Shown here: positions 1 through 8,770 of the stretch, piece by piece
How positions within the stretch are numbered: the stretch's first letter is position 1
How the letters are laid out: each line of letters begins with the position of its first letter
Assembly: GCA_019638275.1 (NCBI GenBank)
Contig: JAHBUC010000013.1
Coordinates: 1 to 64,000 of the forward strand
Direction: 5' to 3'
Length of the DNA stretch: 64,000 nucleotides
Origin: Cyclobacteriaceae bacterium
GTDB taxonomy: Bacteria > Bacteroidota > Bacteroidia > Cytophagales > Cyclobacteriaceae
The notes under the pieces: model-generated
Database searches by the model: none
What the model was told of the DNA's origin: nothing
What the model saw: the letters and a program-made list of their open reading frames with translations, nothing else
Program-made: the position numbers and the translations under genes

Positions 1-2
1 TT

Positions 3-398
3 CAATTAGCTGAAGACGAACTCAAGAGACGAAAGTTGATCTTTGACTATTTGGATAATGATATTTCAGGCGAAAAGGAAAATAACTCGACAAGTAATCT
101 TGATCTAAACCGATTGAATACATGGAACTGGGGCGCTGTAATACTAACACCGGTTTGGGCTTTATCAAACAGACTTTCAATCTGGACATTTCTTTGGTTC
201 GTGCCTCTTGTCAATATTCTTGTAATAATTCACTTAGGGCTGAATGGAAATAGATTGGCTTTTGAGAAAAATACGACCCTGACCCTTGACGAATTTTTAG
301 CACTACAAAAAATCTGGAGTATATGGGGCATTAGAGCATTTTGGGTATTAACATTATTCGGATTGCTATCAGGATTCCTTTCAGCAATACTCAACTAG
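3..398 (+). CDS. Membrane protein, 5' end cut by window edge
   Basis: The frame is open from the left edge (visible residues begin QLAEDELKRRKL), so the true start lies outside; a TTG at 36 is only the first in-window candidate. The visible 131 residues hold a charged N-terminal part and two hydrophobic segments. The first follows a WNWGA motif and continues through PVWALSNR and a run ending GLNGNRLAF, a pattern I know from small Bacteroidetes membrane proteins that often carry an N-terminal GYF-like or zinc-ribbon domain. Function is unknown. It is the first of three small same-strand membrane-protein genes. Confidence 0.6.
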   Translation, partial: QLAEDELKRRKLIFDYLDNDISGEKENNSTSNLDLNRLNTWNWGAVILTPVWALSNRLSIWTFLWFVPLVNILVIIHLGLNGNRLAFEKNTTLTLDEFLALQKIWSIWGIRAFWVLTLFGLLSGFLSAILN

Positions 399-455
399 AA
401 ATCTATTTATGACTAATAACGATTCGTTAGATTAAAACCCAAAAAGGCATTCACC

Positions 456-968
456 TTGGAAAAGTTTCTAACCAGCATATTTGTAAAAAGAAAAGAAAAA
501 GGCACAAAACGCCTATTATATAATCTGGGAATATTTGGACTAATTATTGGCATTTGGATACTATACTTTATCGGGTTTCCTTTTGCTGGTTTGTATACGG
601 CTATAACCTTTTCAATCGCAATGCTCGGTATAAAGATTTACGATGATAAGTACATGGGCATATCCGCCTATGGTGATCGAAAAGCCACTTTAGTTATCGC
701 TGAGCAGTATTTAGAAATAAGGGGAGTACGAATTCCATTCACCGAGCTAGCCAATTTAGTGATCTACGTAGATGAGTATTCGGGTATGCCTAAGGAATTT
801 TTTGGCTCTTATCATGGTGGCAACAATAAAATTGAATTTGAGCGTGACGGAAAACGGTTTTCAATCAACTATATTATTAAAAACAGGCAGGACTTCGATA
901 GGGTAAGCCGATTGGTTGATGGAATAGAGAAGAATCCTAATTTACAAAAGTATTTACTCAAGCTTTAG
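456..968 (+). CDS. Hypothetical membrane protein
   Basis: A 170-residue protein starting at a TTG codon (456) after a 57-nt gap. It has a basic N-terminus (KRKEKGTKR), two closely spaced hydrophobic helices at about residues 24-60, then a soluble domain of about 100 residues that is probably cytoplasmic. The fold resembles the two-helix, PH-like proteins common in Bacteroidetes (STM3941-like), but I cannot assign a family firmly. The next gene follows after 4 nt, so the two are probably co-transcribed. Confidence 0.6.
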   Translation: MEKFLTSIFVKRKEKGTKRLLYNLGIFGLIIGIWILYFIGFPFAGLYTAITFSIAMLGIKIYDDKYMGISAYGDRKATLVIAEQYLEIRGVRIPFTELANLVIYVDEYSGMPKEFFGSYHGGNNKIEFERDGKRFSINYIIKNRQDFDRVSRLVDGIEKNPNLQKYLLKL

Positions 969-972
969 GAAA

Positions 973-1203
973 ATGGATTACATACTAATCATCAACATTG
1001 TACTTGCATTTGGCCCAATGCTGTACTTTCAATATAGATTCTTCAATTCAACATTAAAAGTTTCAAGAATAGAAAATGAAACGATTAAGAAAGAAGCTCT
1101 GAAAGATTTAAGAAATAAGACCACACCAATTGGTATAATATTACTCATTAATTTCATTTTGACATCATTCATTTTTTTTCTTATTAATAGCCTTAATCAC
1201 TAG
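973..1203 (+). CDS. Small hypothetical membrane protein
   Basis: A 76-residue protein with an ATG start 4 nt after the previous stop. It has an N-terminal hydrophobic helix (about residues 4-21), a charged middle (RIENETIKKEALKDLR) and a C-terminal helix (about 52-72). This suggests a two-pass inner-membrane protein with a cytoplasmic or periplasmic loop. No known family recognised. The AT-rich composition resembles the two genes before it and differs from the more GC-rich metabolic genes downstream. Confidence 0.5.
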   Translation: MDYILIINIVLAFGPMLYFQYRFFNSTLKVSRIENETIKKEALKDLRNKTTPIGIILLINFILTSFIFFLINSLNH

Positions 1204-1242
1204 CCGTTGTTTTCATTTACCAACAATGGATTTTATCTATAC

Positions 1243-2478
1243 TCACCCAATCCGCTCCAACCGTTGCAGCAAAGGCGGATGCGAGTAATGAAAGAACACA
1301 TATGCCGGGTGCGGATAGAGGTTTGATAAATTATCCACCGAAAGTTTTTTGAGTGCCCCGGCCAGGGCCTTACCGTTATAGGTTTCGCGGGCGTAGGCAT
1401 CAGCTTCAAACTCGTTTTTGCGGCTGTACACATTCATCAACAACCCGGTAATGGTCGAGATGGGTGAAAACAAAATGGTAAACGCCAGCAGGTTAAGGTG
1501 TACCGCCAGTTTTGATCCGCCCAGGGCCAACGAAAGGTTTTCATTAAATACCATCAAGGAAAGCACAAACAGCATAAACACTATCTGCACCACCGAAAGC
1601 ACATAACTCCAGATGATGTGCTTCTTCTTGTAATGCCCTACTTCGTGCGCCAGCACCGCTATCAGTTCTTCTGTGGTGTGATTGGCAATGAGCGTATCGT
1701 ACAACACAATCTTTTTCTTTTTGCCCATGCCTGAGAAAAAGGCATTGGCCTTTTTGGAGCGCTTTGATCCGTCTATGACAAAAATGTTGGTGATCGGGAA
1801 ATTAATCTTCCGTGAAAATTCTTCGATGGCTGTTTTCAATTCACCATCGGGTAAAGGCGTGAGTTTATTAAACAACGGTAAAATCAGTGACGTATAGAAC
1901 ATGTTCATGAACAACATGAACGCACAGGCAATGGTGGCAAACCAGATCCAGAAACCGGGACCCATCGTTTCAATGAGGTAAATCAACGCAGCCAGCAAGC
2001 CACCGCCAATGATCGCCCCCAGTACATAACCTTTTAGTTTATCGGTGATAAAGGTTTTTATAGTGGTTTTGTTGAAGCCGTATTTCTCTTCAATCACGAA
2101 GGTGCCGTACCATTGAAAGGGTAGCGTGAGCAAATCGGAAGCAATGCCGAGCACACCAAAGAAAAGCAGGGCGAGTAAAATCTGGTTTTCTGTTACGGTG
2201 CGCAGCAGTCCGTCTACCCAACCAAAACCACCCAGTAAGAGCATCAACAAGGAACCCATAAAACCTATGGTTGAGGTAAGGAAAGAAAAGCGTGTTACTT
2301 CTTTATGGTAACGTTGCGACTTCTCATATTTTTCGTGGTCGTAAAATGAAGCGATCTCAGCCGGGATGTCGGTGCGCATGGCCTTCAGGTTTATGTACTC
2401 CAGCACCTGGCCGAATACAAAGCTGACAGACACAATCCCTACAATAATCCACAAAAGCACTTCCGGAGATAAGGTCAT
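1243..2478 (-). CDS. M48 family metalloprotease (Ste24/CAAX prenyl protease type)
   Basis: A 411-residue integral membrane zinc endopeptidase of the Ste24 (M48A) type. The zinc motif HEVGH lies at about residues 276-280 in AHEVGHYKKKH, and the third ligand Glu is in the NEFEADAYA motif near residue 356. Several hydrophobic segments lie before and after the motif, and length matches the family. The N-terminal peptidase_M48_N region (residues about 30-200) is present. In bacteria such enzymes are thought to act in membrane-protein quality control; the substrate here is unknown. It is monocistronic on the minus strand and divergent from the gene at 2520. Confidence 0.9.
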   Translation of the reverse strand: MTLSPEVLLWIIVGIVSVSFVFGQVLEYINLKAMRTDIPAEIASFYDHEKYEKSQRYHKEVTRFSFLTSTIGFMGSLLMLLLGGFGWVDGLLRTVTENQILLALLFFGVLGIASDLLTLPFQWYGTFVIEEKYGFNKTTIKTFITDKLKGYVLGAIIGGGLLAALIYLIETMGPGFWIWFATIACAFMLFMNMFYTSLILPLFNKLTPLPDGELKTAIEEFSRKINFPITNIFVIDGSKRSKKANAFFSGMGKKKKIVLYDTLIANHTTEELIAVLAHEVGHYKKKHIIWSYVLSVVQIVFMLFVLSLMVFNENLSLALGGSKLAVHLNLLAFTILFSPISTITGLLMNVYSRKNEFEADAYARETYNGKALAGALKKLSVDNLSNLYPHPAYVFFHYSHPPLLQRLERIG

Positions 2479-2519
2479 AATGCGTTCAATACTTATTTTG
2501 CGGAAAAATAGTTCAACTT

Positions 2520-3011
2520 ATGCGCATACGAAAGGAGATATCGAAATGGAGTGTGAAAACTTTTTTGAAGTTGGCGGGGATCCTGCTGCTAATTTTCAAT
2601 GGCTTTTACCTGATCACGGCATGGCTCGATGGCGCGCTTGATCAAATGAACACTCAATATATATTGATGTTCTGTGTGTTTTATCCCGTATTGTTGGCAT
2701 TATTTCTTACAAGTGGATTCCGGACAGGCGCGATTTACATCAATGACTATGAGAACATTCCGGATTTCAAAAAGCTACTGGATAAAAAAATCCAGGAAGA
2801 AAATATGATACCTGAATCACAAACACCTGACCAAACGTTCTACAGACCAGGAAACAGTTTTTACAAGCTATTTAATGCTTGGGGAGGATCGGAAAAACTT
2901 ATCGCTTCGTGGGGAAGGGAAATCGTTATCTCTGGATCATTGCGAAAAGTTAGTGCACTGGAAGATGTGTTGAGGTGGAATAAGGATTTTAAGTCTGCAG
3001 GTTCTCCATAA
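2520..3011 (+). CDS. Hypothetical membrane protein
   Basis: A 163-residue protein with two N-terminal transmembrane helices (about residues 15-34 and 46-66) and a soluble C-terminal part rich in Lys, Asn and Trp. The ATG at 2520 lies 41 nt from the divergent protease start, so the two share a very short promoter region. I do not recognise the family. The C-terminal segment (SWGREIVISGSLRKVSALEDVLRWN) looks like a small globular domain. Confidence 0.6.
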   Translation: MRIRKEISKWSVKTFLKLAGILLLIFNGFYLITAWLDGALDQMNTQYILMFCVFYPVLLALFLTSGFRTGAIYINDYENIPDFKKLLDKKIQEENMIPESQTPDQTFYRPGNSFYKLFNAWGGSEKLIASWGREIVISGSLRKVSALEDVLRWNKDFKSAGSP

Positions 3012-3030
3012 TAAAAAAATTACAAAATAA

Positions 3031-3297
3031 CCCCTCACTATATGGTAGGAGCTAAACGTAAAGCCTGGTATTGCTTCACCCCAACGCACATCCTACGCTT
3101 CCGTTCGCAATGACGGGTAAAAATTTTTTCCGTCATTGCGAGGAACGTGCCAAGTAAGTTTCAAATAGACTAATCCTTTATGTGACGAAGCAATCCCTCA
3201 TTATATAGTGAGGACCAAACGTAAAACTTGGGATTGCTTCACTCTATCACGCATCCCACGCTTCCGTTCCTACCTGCAGCAGGCAGGCGCAATGACG
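3031..3297. repeat. Intergenic REP-like repeat pair
   Basis: Two diverged direct copies (about 3031-3115 and 3195-3297) share the phrases CCCTCA, TATATRGT, AACGTAAA, ATTGCTTCAC, CACGCATCC/CACATCC, ACGCTTCCGTTC and CGCAATGACG. Between them lies an inverted fragment (3131-3147, CGTCATTGCGAGGAACG) complementary to the end of copy 1, so the DNA can form a hairpin. The second copy carries an inserted CCTACCTGCAGCAGGCAGG palindrome (3269-3287) that recurs in related form near 46608. This phrase type is a common dispersed repeat in environmental Bacteroidetes. No gene lies here. Confidence 0.75.
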
Positions 3298-3308
3298 AAA
3301 ATAATATC

Positions 3309-4643
3309 TCAGAATAATAACTTTTGTGTAGCCTCATGCACACGATCAAACCTGAATTTAGCTAACGCCTCTTTCATCATACTTGCAATCTCACTCGTAC
3401 ACAAATTACCGATACTTCCTTCGTGTGTGTGGTTCACCATTCTTTCGGGTGAGTAATTTCCCTGCTCAATATCTCTTCCCACTTTCTGGTACGCTTCCCG
3501 GAAGGGCATTCCACTCAACACCAACTTGTTTACTTCCTCCACACTAAATAAAAACTTGTACTGATCATCCTCCAGGATACTTTCCTTCACCTGAACATTT
3601 TCCAGCATGAGTTGCGTCATGGTGAGGCAATCCTTCAAATGCTGAATAGCAGGAAACAGCACTTCCTTCAGGAGCTGCAAATCACGATGATAGCCGGAAG
3701 GCAGGTTGGCGGTTAATAGCGCAATATCGTTTGGCAACCCCATCATTTGATTGCAGCGCGCGCGTATCAACTCAAATACATCGGGATTTTTCTTATGCGG
3801 CATAATGCTTGACCCGGTGGTGAGCTCATCCGGAAAACGGATGAAGCCAAAATTCTGGTTCAGGAACAAGCAGGCATCAGCTGAAAGTTTACCCAATGTA
3901 GCCGCTACGTTAGCCATAGCATTGGCAACAATGCGCTCCGTTTTACCGCGACCCATCTGCGCATAAACCACATTATAGTTCAGGTCATCAAACCCTAAGA
4001 GTTCCGTTGTCAGTTTTCGGTTAAGCGGAAAAGATGATCCATAACCAGCCGCTGAACCCAACGGATTTTTATTGACAACCCGGTAAGCCGCTTCAAGTGT
4101 GACCACATCATCCACCAGACTTTCAGCATATGCCCCAAACCACAGTCCGAAGGAAGAAGGCATGGCCAATTGAAAATGCGTATAACCCGGCAACAAGTGT
4201 TGCTTGTACTTTTCACTTTGTGACTGCAACAATTCAAACAGGGTGTTAACCGATTTTACGATTTGTTCAAGTTCATAACGTAAATACAGTTTAATATCCA
4301 CCAACACCTGGTCGTTACGCGAACGACCACTGTGAATTTTCTTTCCGGCATCACCCAACTTTTTGGTTAGCTCAAGCTCCACTTGGGAGTGGATATCTTC
4401 AACGCCCTCTTCAATCTTGAAATCACCCGCCCCAATACGTTTAAAAATAAGTTTTAATTCAACGGAAAGTTTTTGCAGTTCATCTTTTGTTAGCAACCCA
4501 ATGGATTCAAGCATATGAATGTGCGCCAGCGAGCCTAACACATCAAACGGGGCGAGATACATGTCCAACTCACGATCTTTCCCTACTGTAAAAGTTTCCA
4601 CTGATTTTAAGGAGTCTTTATCTTTTTGCCACAACTTACTCAT
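3309..4643 (-). CDS. argH: Argininosuccinate lyase
   Basis: Cleaves argininosuccinate to arginine and fumarate, the last step of arginine synthesis, in the cytoplasm. The fumarase/aspartase superfamily signature GSSIMPHKKNP sits at about residue 276. Other conserved blocks are HSGRSRNDQV near residue 103 and HFQLAMPSS near 161. At 444 residues it is of usual length. It is the last gene of the nine-gene arginine operon, starting 10 nt after the argE stop. The C-terminal end (FDRVHEATQKLLF) is intact, and the REP-like repeat at 3031-3297 follows directly downstream. Confidence 0.96.
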   Translation of the reverse strand: MSKLWQKDKDSLKSVETFTVGKDRELDMYLAPFDVLGSLAHIHMLESIGLLTKDELQKLSVELKLIFKRIGAGDFKIEEGVEDIHSQVELELTKKLGDAGKKIHSGRSRNDQVLVDIKLYLRYELEQIVKSVNTLFELLQSQSEKYKQHLLPGYTHFQLAMPSSFGLWFGAYAESLVDDVVTLEAAYRVVNKNPLGSAAGYGSSFPLNRKLTTELLGFDDLNYNVVYAQMGRGKTERIVANAMANVAATLGKLSADACLFLNQNFGFIRFPDELTTGSSIMPHKKNPDVFELIRARCNQMMGLPNDIALLTANLPSGYHRDLQLLKEVLFPAIQHLKDCLTMTQLMLENVQVKESILEDDQYKFLFSVEEVNKLVLSGMPFREAYQKVGRDIEQGNYSPERMVNHTHEGSIGNLCTSEIASMMKEALAKFRFDRVHEATQKLLF

Positions 4644-4645
4644 AG

Positions 4646-4697
4646 GTTTACGGTTACCGACTACCGGTTACCGGTAACTGGAAACCGGAAACAGGCA
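4646..4697. repeat. CCGGTTACCGG-type repeat overlapping the argE 3' end
   Basis: Several drifting copies of a phrase like GGTTACCGR / GGAAACCGG stand in direct and inverted order (GGTTTACGGTTACCGACTAC, then CCGGTTACCGG, then GGAAACCGG). A related fragment (GGTTTCCGATAACCGGAGACC, about 5768-5788) lies at the other end of argE. The last dozen or so codons of argE lie within the repeat. Confidence 0.6.
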
Positions 4698-5757
4698 ACA
4701 AGGTTGAACATTGATTTATTAATTGAATATAGGTCTCCACTCCCGCTTTAATCTCCTCTACAAATATAAACTCATCAGCTGAATGAGAACGGGCCGAATC
4801 GCCCGGACCGATTTTAACTGAGGGAACCGGAATCAAGGCTTGATCGGAAGTGGTCGGAGAACCATATTGAGCCATGCCCAACTTCTCCGCAGCACGAATC
4901 AAAACATGATCAGCCGAAATTCCTGAAGGACGTAACCGCAACGAACGCGGAACAACTTCACAGGAAACATGTTGCTGAATAATCTCCAGCACTTCTTCCA
5001 GGGTATACGCGTCTGTTACCCGAACATCAACGGTAAACGTACATTCAGCGGGCATTACATTGTGTTGCTGACCGGCATGAATTACGGTTACTGACATTTT
5101 TACTTCACCTAAGGTTGGTGATGTTTTCGGAAACCGGAAGGAACGAAACCATTCTATATCATGCAGTGCCTTATAAATTGCATTCTCCCCTTCTTCCCGT
5201 GCGGCATGACCAGCCCTTCCTTTTGCAGTACAGTCGAGCACGAACAAACCCTTTTCAGCAACAGCCATCTGACATAAGGTAGGTTCTCCTACAATCGCAA
5301 AATCAATTTTTGGTAAGGATGCCCAAATGCTTTCAATACCACCCGTACCGGAGATTTCTTCTTCCGCGGTTGCAGCCAATACCAAACTAAAGGACAAATC
5401 TTTCTGATTGTAGAAGTGAAGAAACGTGGCGATCAATGAAACAAGCGGTCCGCCTGCATCATTGCTACCCAAACCAAATAATTTGTCATCAATAACCTCG
5501 GGACTAAACGGATCGCGCGTGTACGCTAAGTTTGGTTTAACCGTGTCGTGATGCGAGTTAAGTAAAATGGTGGGCTTGCTTTCATCGAAAAACTTATTCA
5601 CCGCCCACACGTTGTTTCCATGCCGGTTCACCAACACACCATAACCCTCTAAAAATTCTGTAATCAGCTGCGCAGTCTGCTCCTCTTCGCGACTGAAGGA
5701 TGGAGTCGAGATTAGCCGCTTTAAAAGATTCAGTATGTCATTGAATTCAGTCATCAA
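4654..5757 (-). CDS. argE: M20 family N-acyl-citrulline/ornithine deacylase (ArgE type)
   Basis: A cytoplasmic zinc-dependent M20 amidohydrolase that removes the acyl group late in arginine synthesis. Because the operon carries an N-acylornithine carbamoyltransferase, the expected substrate is N-succinyl- or N-acetylcitrulline, not N-acylornithine. Metal-site residues are visible: HHDTV (His70), SNDAGG (Asp100), ATAEEEISG (Glu132/Glu133), VGEPT near 176 and a late SHSADEF. Length 367 includes an odd C-terminal tail of about 15 residues (PVSGFQLPVTGSR) read from the overlapping CCGGTTACCGG repeat. ATG at 5757 or the next codon could both be used. Confidence 0.88.
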   Translation of the reverse strand: MMTEFNDILNLLKRLISTPSFSREEEQTAQLITEFLEGYGVLVNRHGNNVWAVNKFFDESKPTILLNSHHDTVKPNLAYTRDPFSPEVIDDKLFGLGSNDAGGPLVSLIATFLHFYNQKDLSFSLVLAATAEEEISGTGGIESIWASLPKIDFAIVGEPTLCQMAVAEKGLFVLDCTAKGRAGHAAREEGENAIYKALHDIEWFRSFRFPKTSPTLGEVKMSVTVIHAGQQHNVMPAECTFTVDVRVTDAYTLEEVLEIIQQHVSCEVVPRSLRLRPSGISADHVLIRAAEKLGMAQYGSPTTSDQALIPVPSVKIGPGDSARSHSADEFIFVEEIKAGVETYIQLINQCSTLLPVSGFQLPVTGSR

Positions 5758-5794
5758 TCTATTCTTAGAGGTTTCCGATAACCGGAGACCGCAA

Positions 5795-6583
5795 TTATTT
5801 CACAATCAACGTACCCTCCGTTTCTTGTCCTACATTTTGCAACAAGTGTGTTGCCTCGCCAATCAACACTTCCTTTACACCAGCGTTTATAGCCGCAAAC
5901 GCATTTTCAAGCTTGGGCAGAATACCATCGGCAAACGAACCTTGCGTCAACAAGGTCTTGTAACTGCTTTCATTGAGCAACCGAATCACCGAGGACTCGT
6001 CTTCAATATCTTTCAACACACCTTTTTTCTCAAAACAGAAAATAAGGCGCGTATCGAAATGTTTGCTGAGGGCTATCGCGAGCACCGAAGCAATCGTATC
6101 GGCATTGGTATTTAACATTACTCCATCGGCATGCGTAAGCGATGCGAACATCGGAACAACGTTTTGTTTGAGTAAAAAATACAAGAGTGAAGTATTAACA
6201 TCAGCCGGAGTAATATCGCCCACAAAACCGAAATCAACTTCACCAACCGGGCGTTTCCTGGCTTTGATCATGTTTCCATCCGCACCGGTTACGCCCAACG
6301 CATTGCAACCCAGTGTTTGAAGCTGCGCCACTAATTGTTTGTTCACCAATCCGCCATACACCATCGTTACCAGGTCGCGGGTATCGGCATCGGTAATTCT
6401 TCTGCCTTTTACAAAGTTGGCCTTTATTCCAAGTTGTTCACCAATCTTGGTGGCCAGTTTGCCTCCGCCATGCACAAGAATCTTCGGTTCACGGATATGC
6501 GAAAAATCCTGAAGGAATTTTTTCAAGGCCTCTGGGTTATCCAGAACGTTACCGCCAATCTTAATAACAAATAACCTATTCAT
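5795..6583 (-). CDS. argB: Acetylglutamate kinase (probable N-acylglutamate kinase)
   Basis: Phosphorylates the gamma-carboxylate of N-acylglutamate using ATP, the second arginine step. The amino-acid-kinase glycine motifs are visible: KIGGNVLDN at residues 8-16 and VHGGGKLATK at about 38-47. GVTGADGN, NADTIASVLA and a C-terminal region with GVKEVLIGEA follow. At 262 residues it matches the short single-domain kinases that lack the N-terminal helix of arginine-inhibited hexameric enzymes, so feedback inhibition of that type seems less likely. It lies between argF' and argE; the 71-nt gap to argF' holds a repeat. Confidence 0.93.
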   Translation of the reverse strand: MNRLFVIKIGGNVLDNPEALKKFLQDFSHIREPKILVHGGGKLATKIGEQLGIKANFVKGRRITDADTRDLVTMVYGGLVNKQLVAQLQTLGCNALGVTGADGNMIKARKRPVGEVDFGFVGDITPADVNTSLLYFLLKQNVVPMFASLTHADGVMLNTNADTIASVLAIALSKHFDTRLIFCFEKKGVLKDIEDESSVIRLLNESSYKTLLTQGSFADGILPKLENAFAAINAGVKEVLIGEATHLLQNVGQETEGTLIVK

Positions 6584-6591
6584 ATTATTAC

Positions 6592-6661
6592 TTAGTAGGC
6601 AGTAGGCAATATGCAGTAGGCAAATTGGAAGAATACATTGCCTATTGCCCTTGCCTACTGT
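6592..6661. repeat. AGTAGGCA-type inverted repeat between argF' and argB
   Basis: Three drifting copies of AGTAGGCA (TAGTAGGCAGTAGGCAATA, then GCAGTAGGCAA) at 6592-6621 face an inverted arm (TTGCCTATTGCCCTTGCCTAC) at about 6639-6659, so the transcript could fold into a long hairpin in the middle of the operon. The arm overlaps the last bases of argF' (stop at 6655-6657). Confidence 0.65.
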
Positions 6662-7605
6662 TTCAAAATTTCACTCAAAACCGCCTGCGCTGCCCACACC
6701 CGGTTGCCGGCTTGCTGTGTTACCAGGCTATTAGCACCATCAAGTACCTCATCGCTCAACTCCACATTTCTTCGCACTGGCAAACAATGCATTACTTTTG
6801 CTTGATTCGTTTTCGATAGTTTCTGATTAGTCAACATCCACGAGGGATCGTTGCAATAGATCTTACCATAATCGGTATAGGTGCTCCAGTTTTTTACATA
6901 TACATAATCGGCATCACGCAAAGCCTCCTCCTGATTATGCGTTATTGCTGCGCCTTTTGTAAACTGTACATCCAGCTCATAATCTTCCGGATGTGTAATT
7001 ACAAAATCAGCCTCGCCCCACGCGTTAATCCATTGTGCAAAACTATTGGCCACGCATTGCGGCAAAGCCTTTACGTGAGGCGCCCAGGTTAATACTACTC
7101 TGGGCTTTCGCTTTTCTTTAAAAGTTTCCGAAATGGTTATCACATCAGTCAGACTTTGCAGCGGATGCAAGGTTGCACTCTCCAAACTCACGATCGGGAT
7201 GCCGGAATATTTGATAAACTGATTGATAACCAATTCACTGTAGTCTTCTTCCTTGTGCTTCAACAACGGAAAGGTGCGTAATCCCAAAATATCAAAATAT
7301 TTACCCAGCACCGGGGCAGCATCCTTCACGTGCTCCACCGTGGTGCCGCTCATGATCACTTCTTCTTCAAACTCAAGCGCCCATCCTTCCGGACCAACAT
7401 TAAACACAATGGTATCCATGCCCAGGTTTTGCGCTGCAATTTGTGTACTTAACCGGGTGCGCATGCTGGGATTGAGAAATAACAAACCCATGCGCTTACC
7501 TGCACCAAGCGTTTTGTCCAAAAATGGATCAGCTTTATACGCCAGGGCTTTATCCACCAGGCTTGAAAGAGACGTTACATCCGATATGGAAATAAATTTT
7601 TTCAC
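6655..7605 (-). CDS. argF': N-acylornithine carbamoyltransferase, predicted N-succinylornithine type
   Basis: Transfers carbamoyl from carbamoyl phosphate to an N-acylated ornithine. The carbamoyl-phosphate site is NPSMRTRLST (residues 45-54), with HPLQS at 147-151 and HCLPVRR at 273-279. The loop residue that separates family members is Val90 (SGTTVEH). The Xanthomonas N-acetylornithine enzyme has Glu92 there and the Bacteroides fragilis N-succinylornithine enzyme has Pro90. The Lys302 of the Xanthomonas enzyme aligns with Glu282 here (RRNVELSD). Published E92V, E92P, E92A and E92S mutants gained succinylornithine activity, so I predict a succinyl substrate. It follows argD by 13 nt. Confidence 0.93.
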   Translation of the reverse strand: MKKFISISDVTSLSSLVDKALAYKADPFLDKTLGAGKRMGLLFLNPSMRTRLSTQIAAQNLGMDTIVFNVGPEGWALEFEEEVIMSGTTVEHVKDAAPVLGKYFDILGLRTFPLLKHKEEDYSELVINQFIKYSGIPIVSLESATLHPLQSLTDVITISETFKEKRKPRVVLTWAPHVKALPQCVANSFAQWINAWGEADFVITHPEDYELDVQFTKGAAITHNQEEALRDADYVYVKNWSTYTDYGKIYCNDPSWMLTNQKLSKTNQAKVMHCLPVRRNVELSDEVLDGANSLVTQQAGNRVWAAQAVLSEILKQ

Positions 7606-7618
7606 CCGCTTGTTATAA

Positions 7619-8770
7619 TTATACTTTTGATGGTGCCGACTGTTCTGTTGCAGCCAAACAAGATTTTAATGATTGAATAAAAACGTCAACTTCCGCTTTC
7701 GAAAGCGATAAAGGCGGAAGTATCCGAATGGTATTGGGGTACGATTCACCTGTAAAAATTTTGTACTTCATCAATAAGTCTTTGCGCAACGTCTTATGCG
7801 TTTCCGGAACATCCAACCCGATCATCAATCCACGGCCACGGATGGCTGTAAACTCAGGAATAGTTTTCAATTCATGTAACAGGTAATCACCCATTTCTTT
7901 AACATTGGCAATAAGCTTTTCACTTTCAATAACCTCCAGCACAGCCAATGCAGCCGCACAAGCCAGGTAATTTCCACCGAAGGTTGTGCCCAGCATGCTA
8001 CTCCAGGGCTTTATATCCGGATGAATCAACACACCCCCTATCGGGAAACCATTGCCCATTCCTTTAGCCACGGTAATAAGATGTGGCTTGATACCCGAAC
8101 GCTTATGAGCAAAAAAACTTCCGGAACGACCATAGCCGGATTGTATTTCATCCAGAATCAACATGGATCCGTTTTCGCGGCAACGTGCCTCCAAAAACTG
8201 AAGAAATGAATCGTCAGGTTCATGAATACCACCAAGCCCTTGTATACCCTCAATAAGTACCGCGGCAACTTCATTATCCATTACTTCATTAAAAGCGGTT
8301 GTGTCATTTAAAGGAGTAAAGACAATGTTGTGACCCGCATTTACGGGCGCAACAATTTTTGGATTATCCGTAGTGGCTACGGCTGCCGAAGTACGGCCAT
8401 GAAAAGCCTTTTTAAAAGCAATTATTTTTTTTCTACCCGTTGTAAACGAAGCAACCTTCAATGCATTCTCAACAGCCTCAGCACCGGAATTGCACAGGAA
8501 CAATTGATAATCCGGATAACCGGAAATTTCACCCAGTCTTTCCGCAAACTTCTCCTGCAATGGGTTCTGAACACTGTTGGAATAGAATCCGATTTGTCCG
8601 AGTTGTTGCGTTATCGCATTCATGTAATGCGGATGGGAATGTCCGATGGAGATAACAGCGTGTCCGCCATATAAATCCAGGTACTTGTTTCCCTGATCAT
8701 CCCACACCCAGCTTCCTTTAGCCTTTACCGGTGTGATCGGGAAAAGTGGATATACGTCAAACGTTTTCAT
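7619..8770 (-). CDS. argD: N-acylornithine aminotransferase
   Basis: A PLP-dependent class III aminotransferase converting N-acylglutamate semialdehyde to N-acylornithine with glutamate as donor. Visible blocks are NSGAEAVENALKVA (phosphate-binding region, near 93), FHGRTSAAVATT near 123, ILDEIQSGYGRSG with the cofactor Asp near 203, and VAKGMGNGFPIGG with the PLP Lys near 236. A late TFGGNYLACAAALAVL block follows. Length 383 is typical. Its ATG overlaps the proC stop by 4 nt (ATGA), indicating translational coupling. The acyl group is probably succinyl, given the carbamoyltransferase. Confidence 0.95.
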   Translation of the reverse strand: MKTFDVYPLFPITPVKAKGSWVWDDQGNKYLDLYGGHAVISIGHSHPHYMNAITQQLGQIGFYSNSVQNPLQEKFAERLGEISGYPDYQLFLCNSGAEAVENALKVASFTTGRKKIIAFKKAFHGRTSAAVATTDNPKIVAPVNAGHNIVFTPLNDTTAFNEVMDNEVAAVLIEGIQGLGGIHEPDDSFLQFLEARCRENGSMLILDEIQSGYGRSGSFFAHKRSGIKPHLITVAKGMGNGFPIGGVLIHPDIKPWSSMLGTTFGGNYLACAAALAVLEVIESEKLIANVKEMGDYLLHELKTIPEFTAIRGRGLMIGLDVPETHKTLRKDLLMKYKIFTGESYPNTIRILPPLSLSKAEVDVFIQSLKSCLAATEQSAPSKV

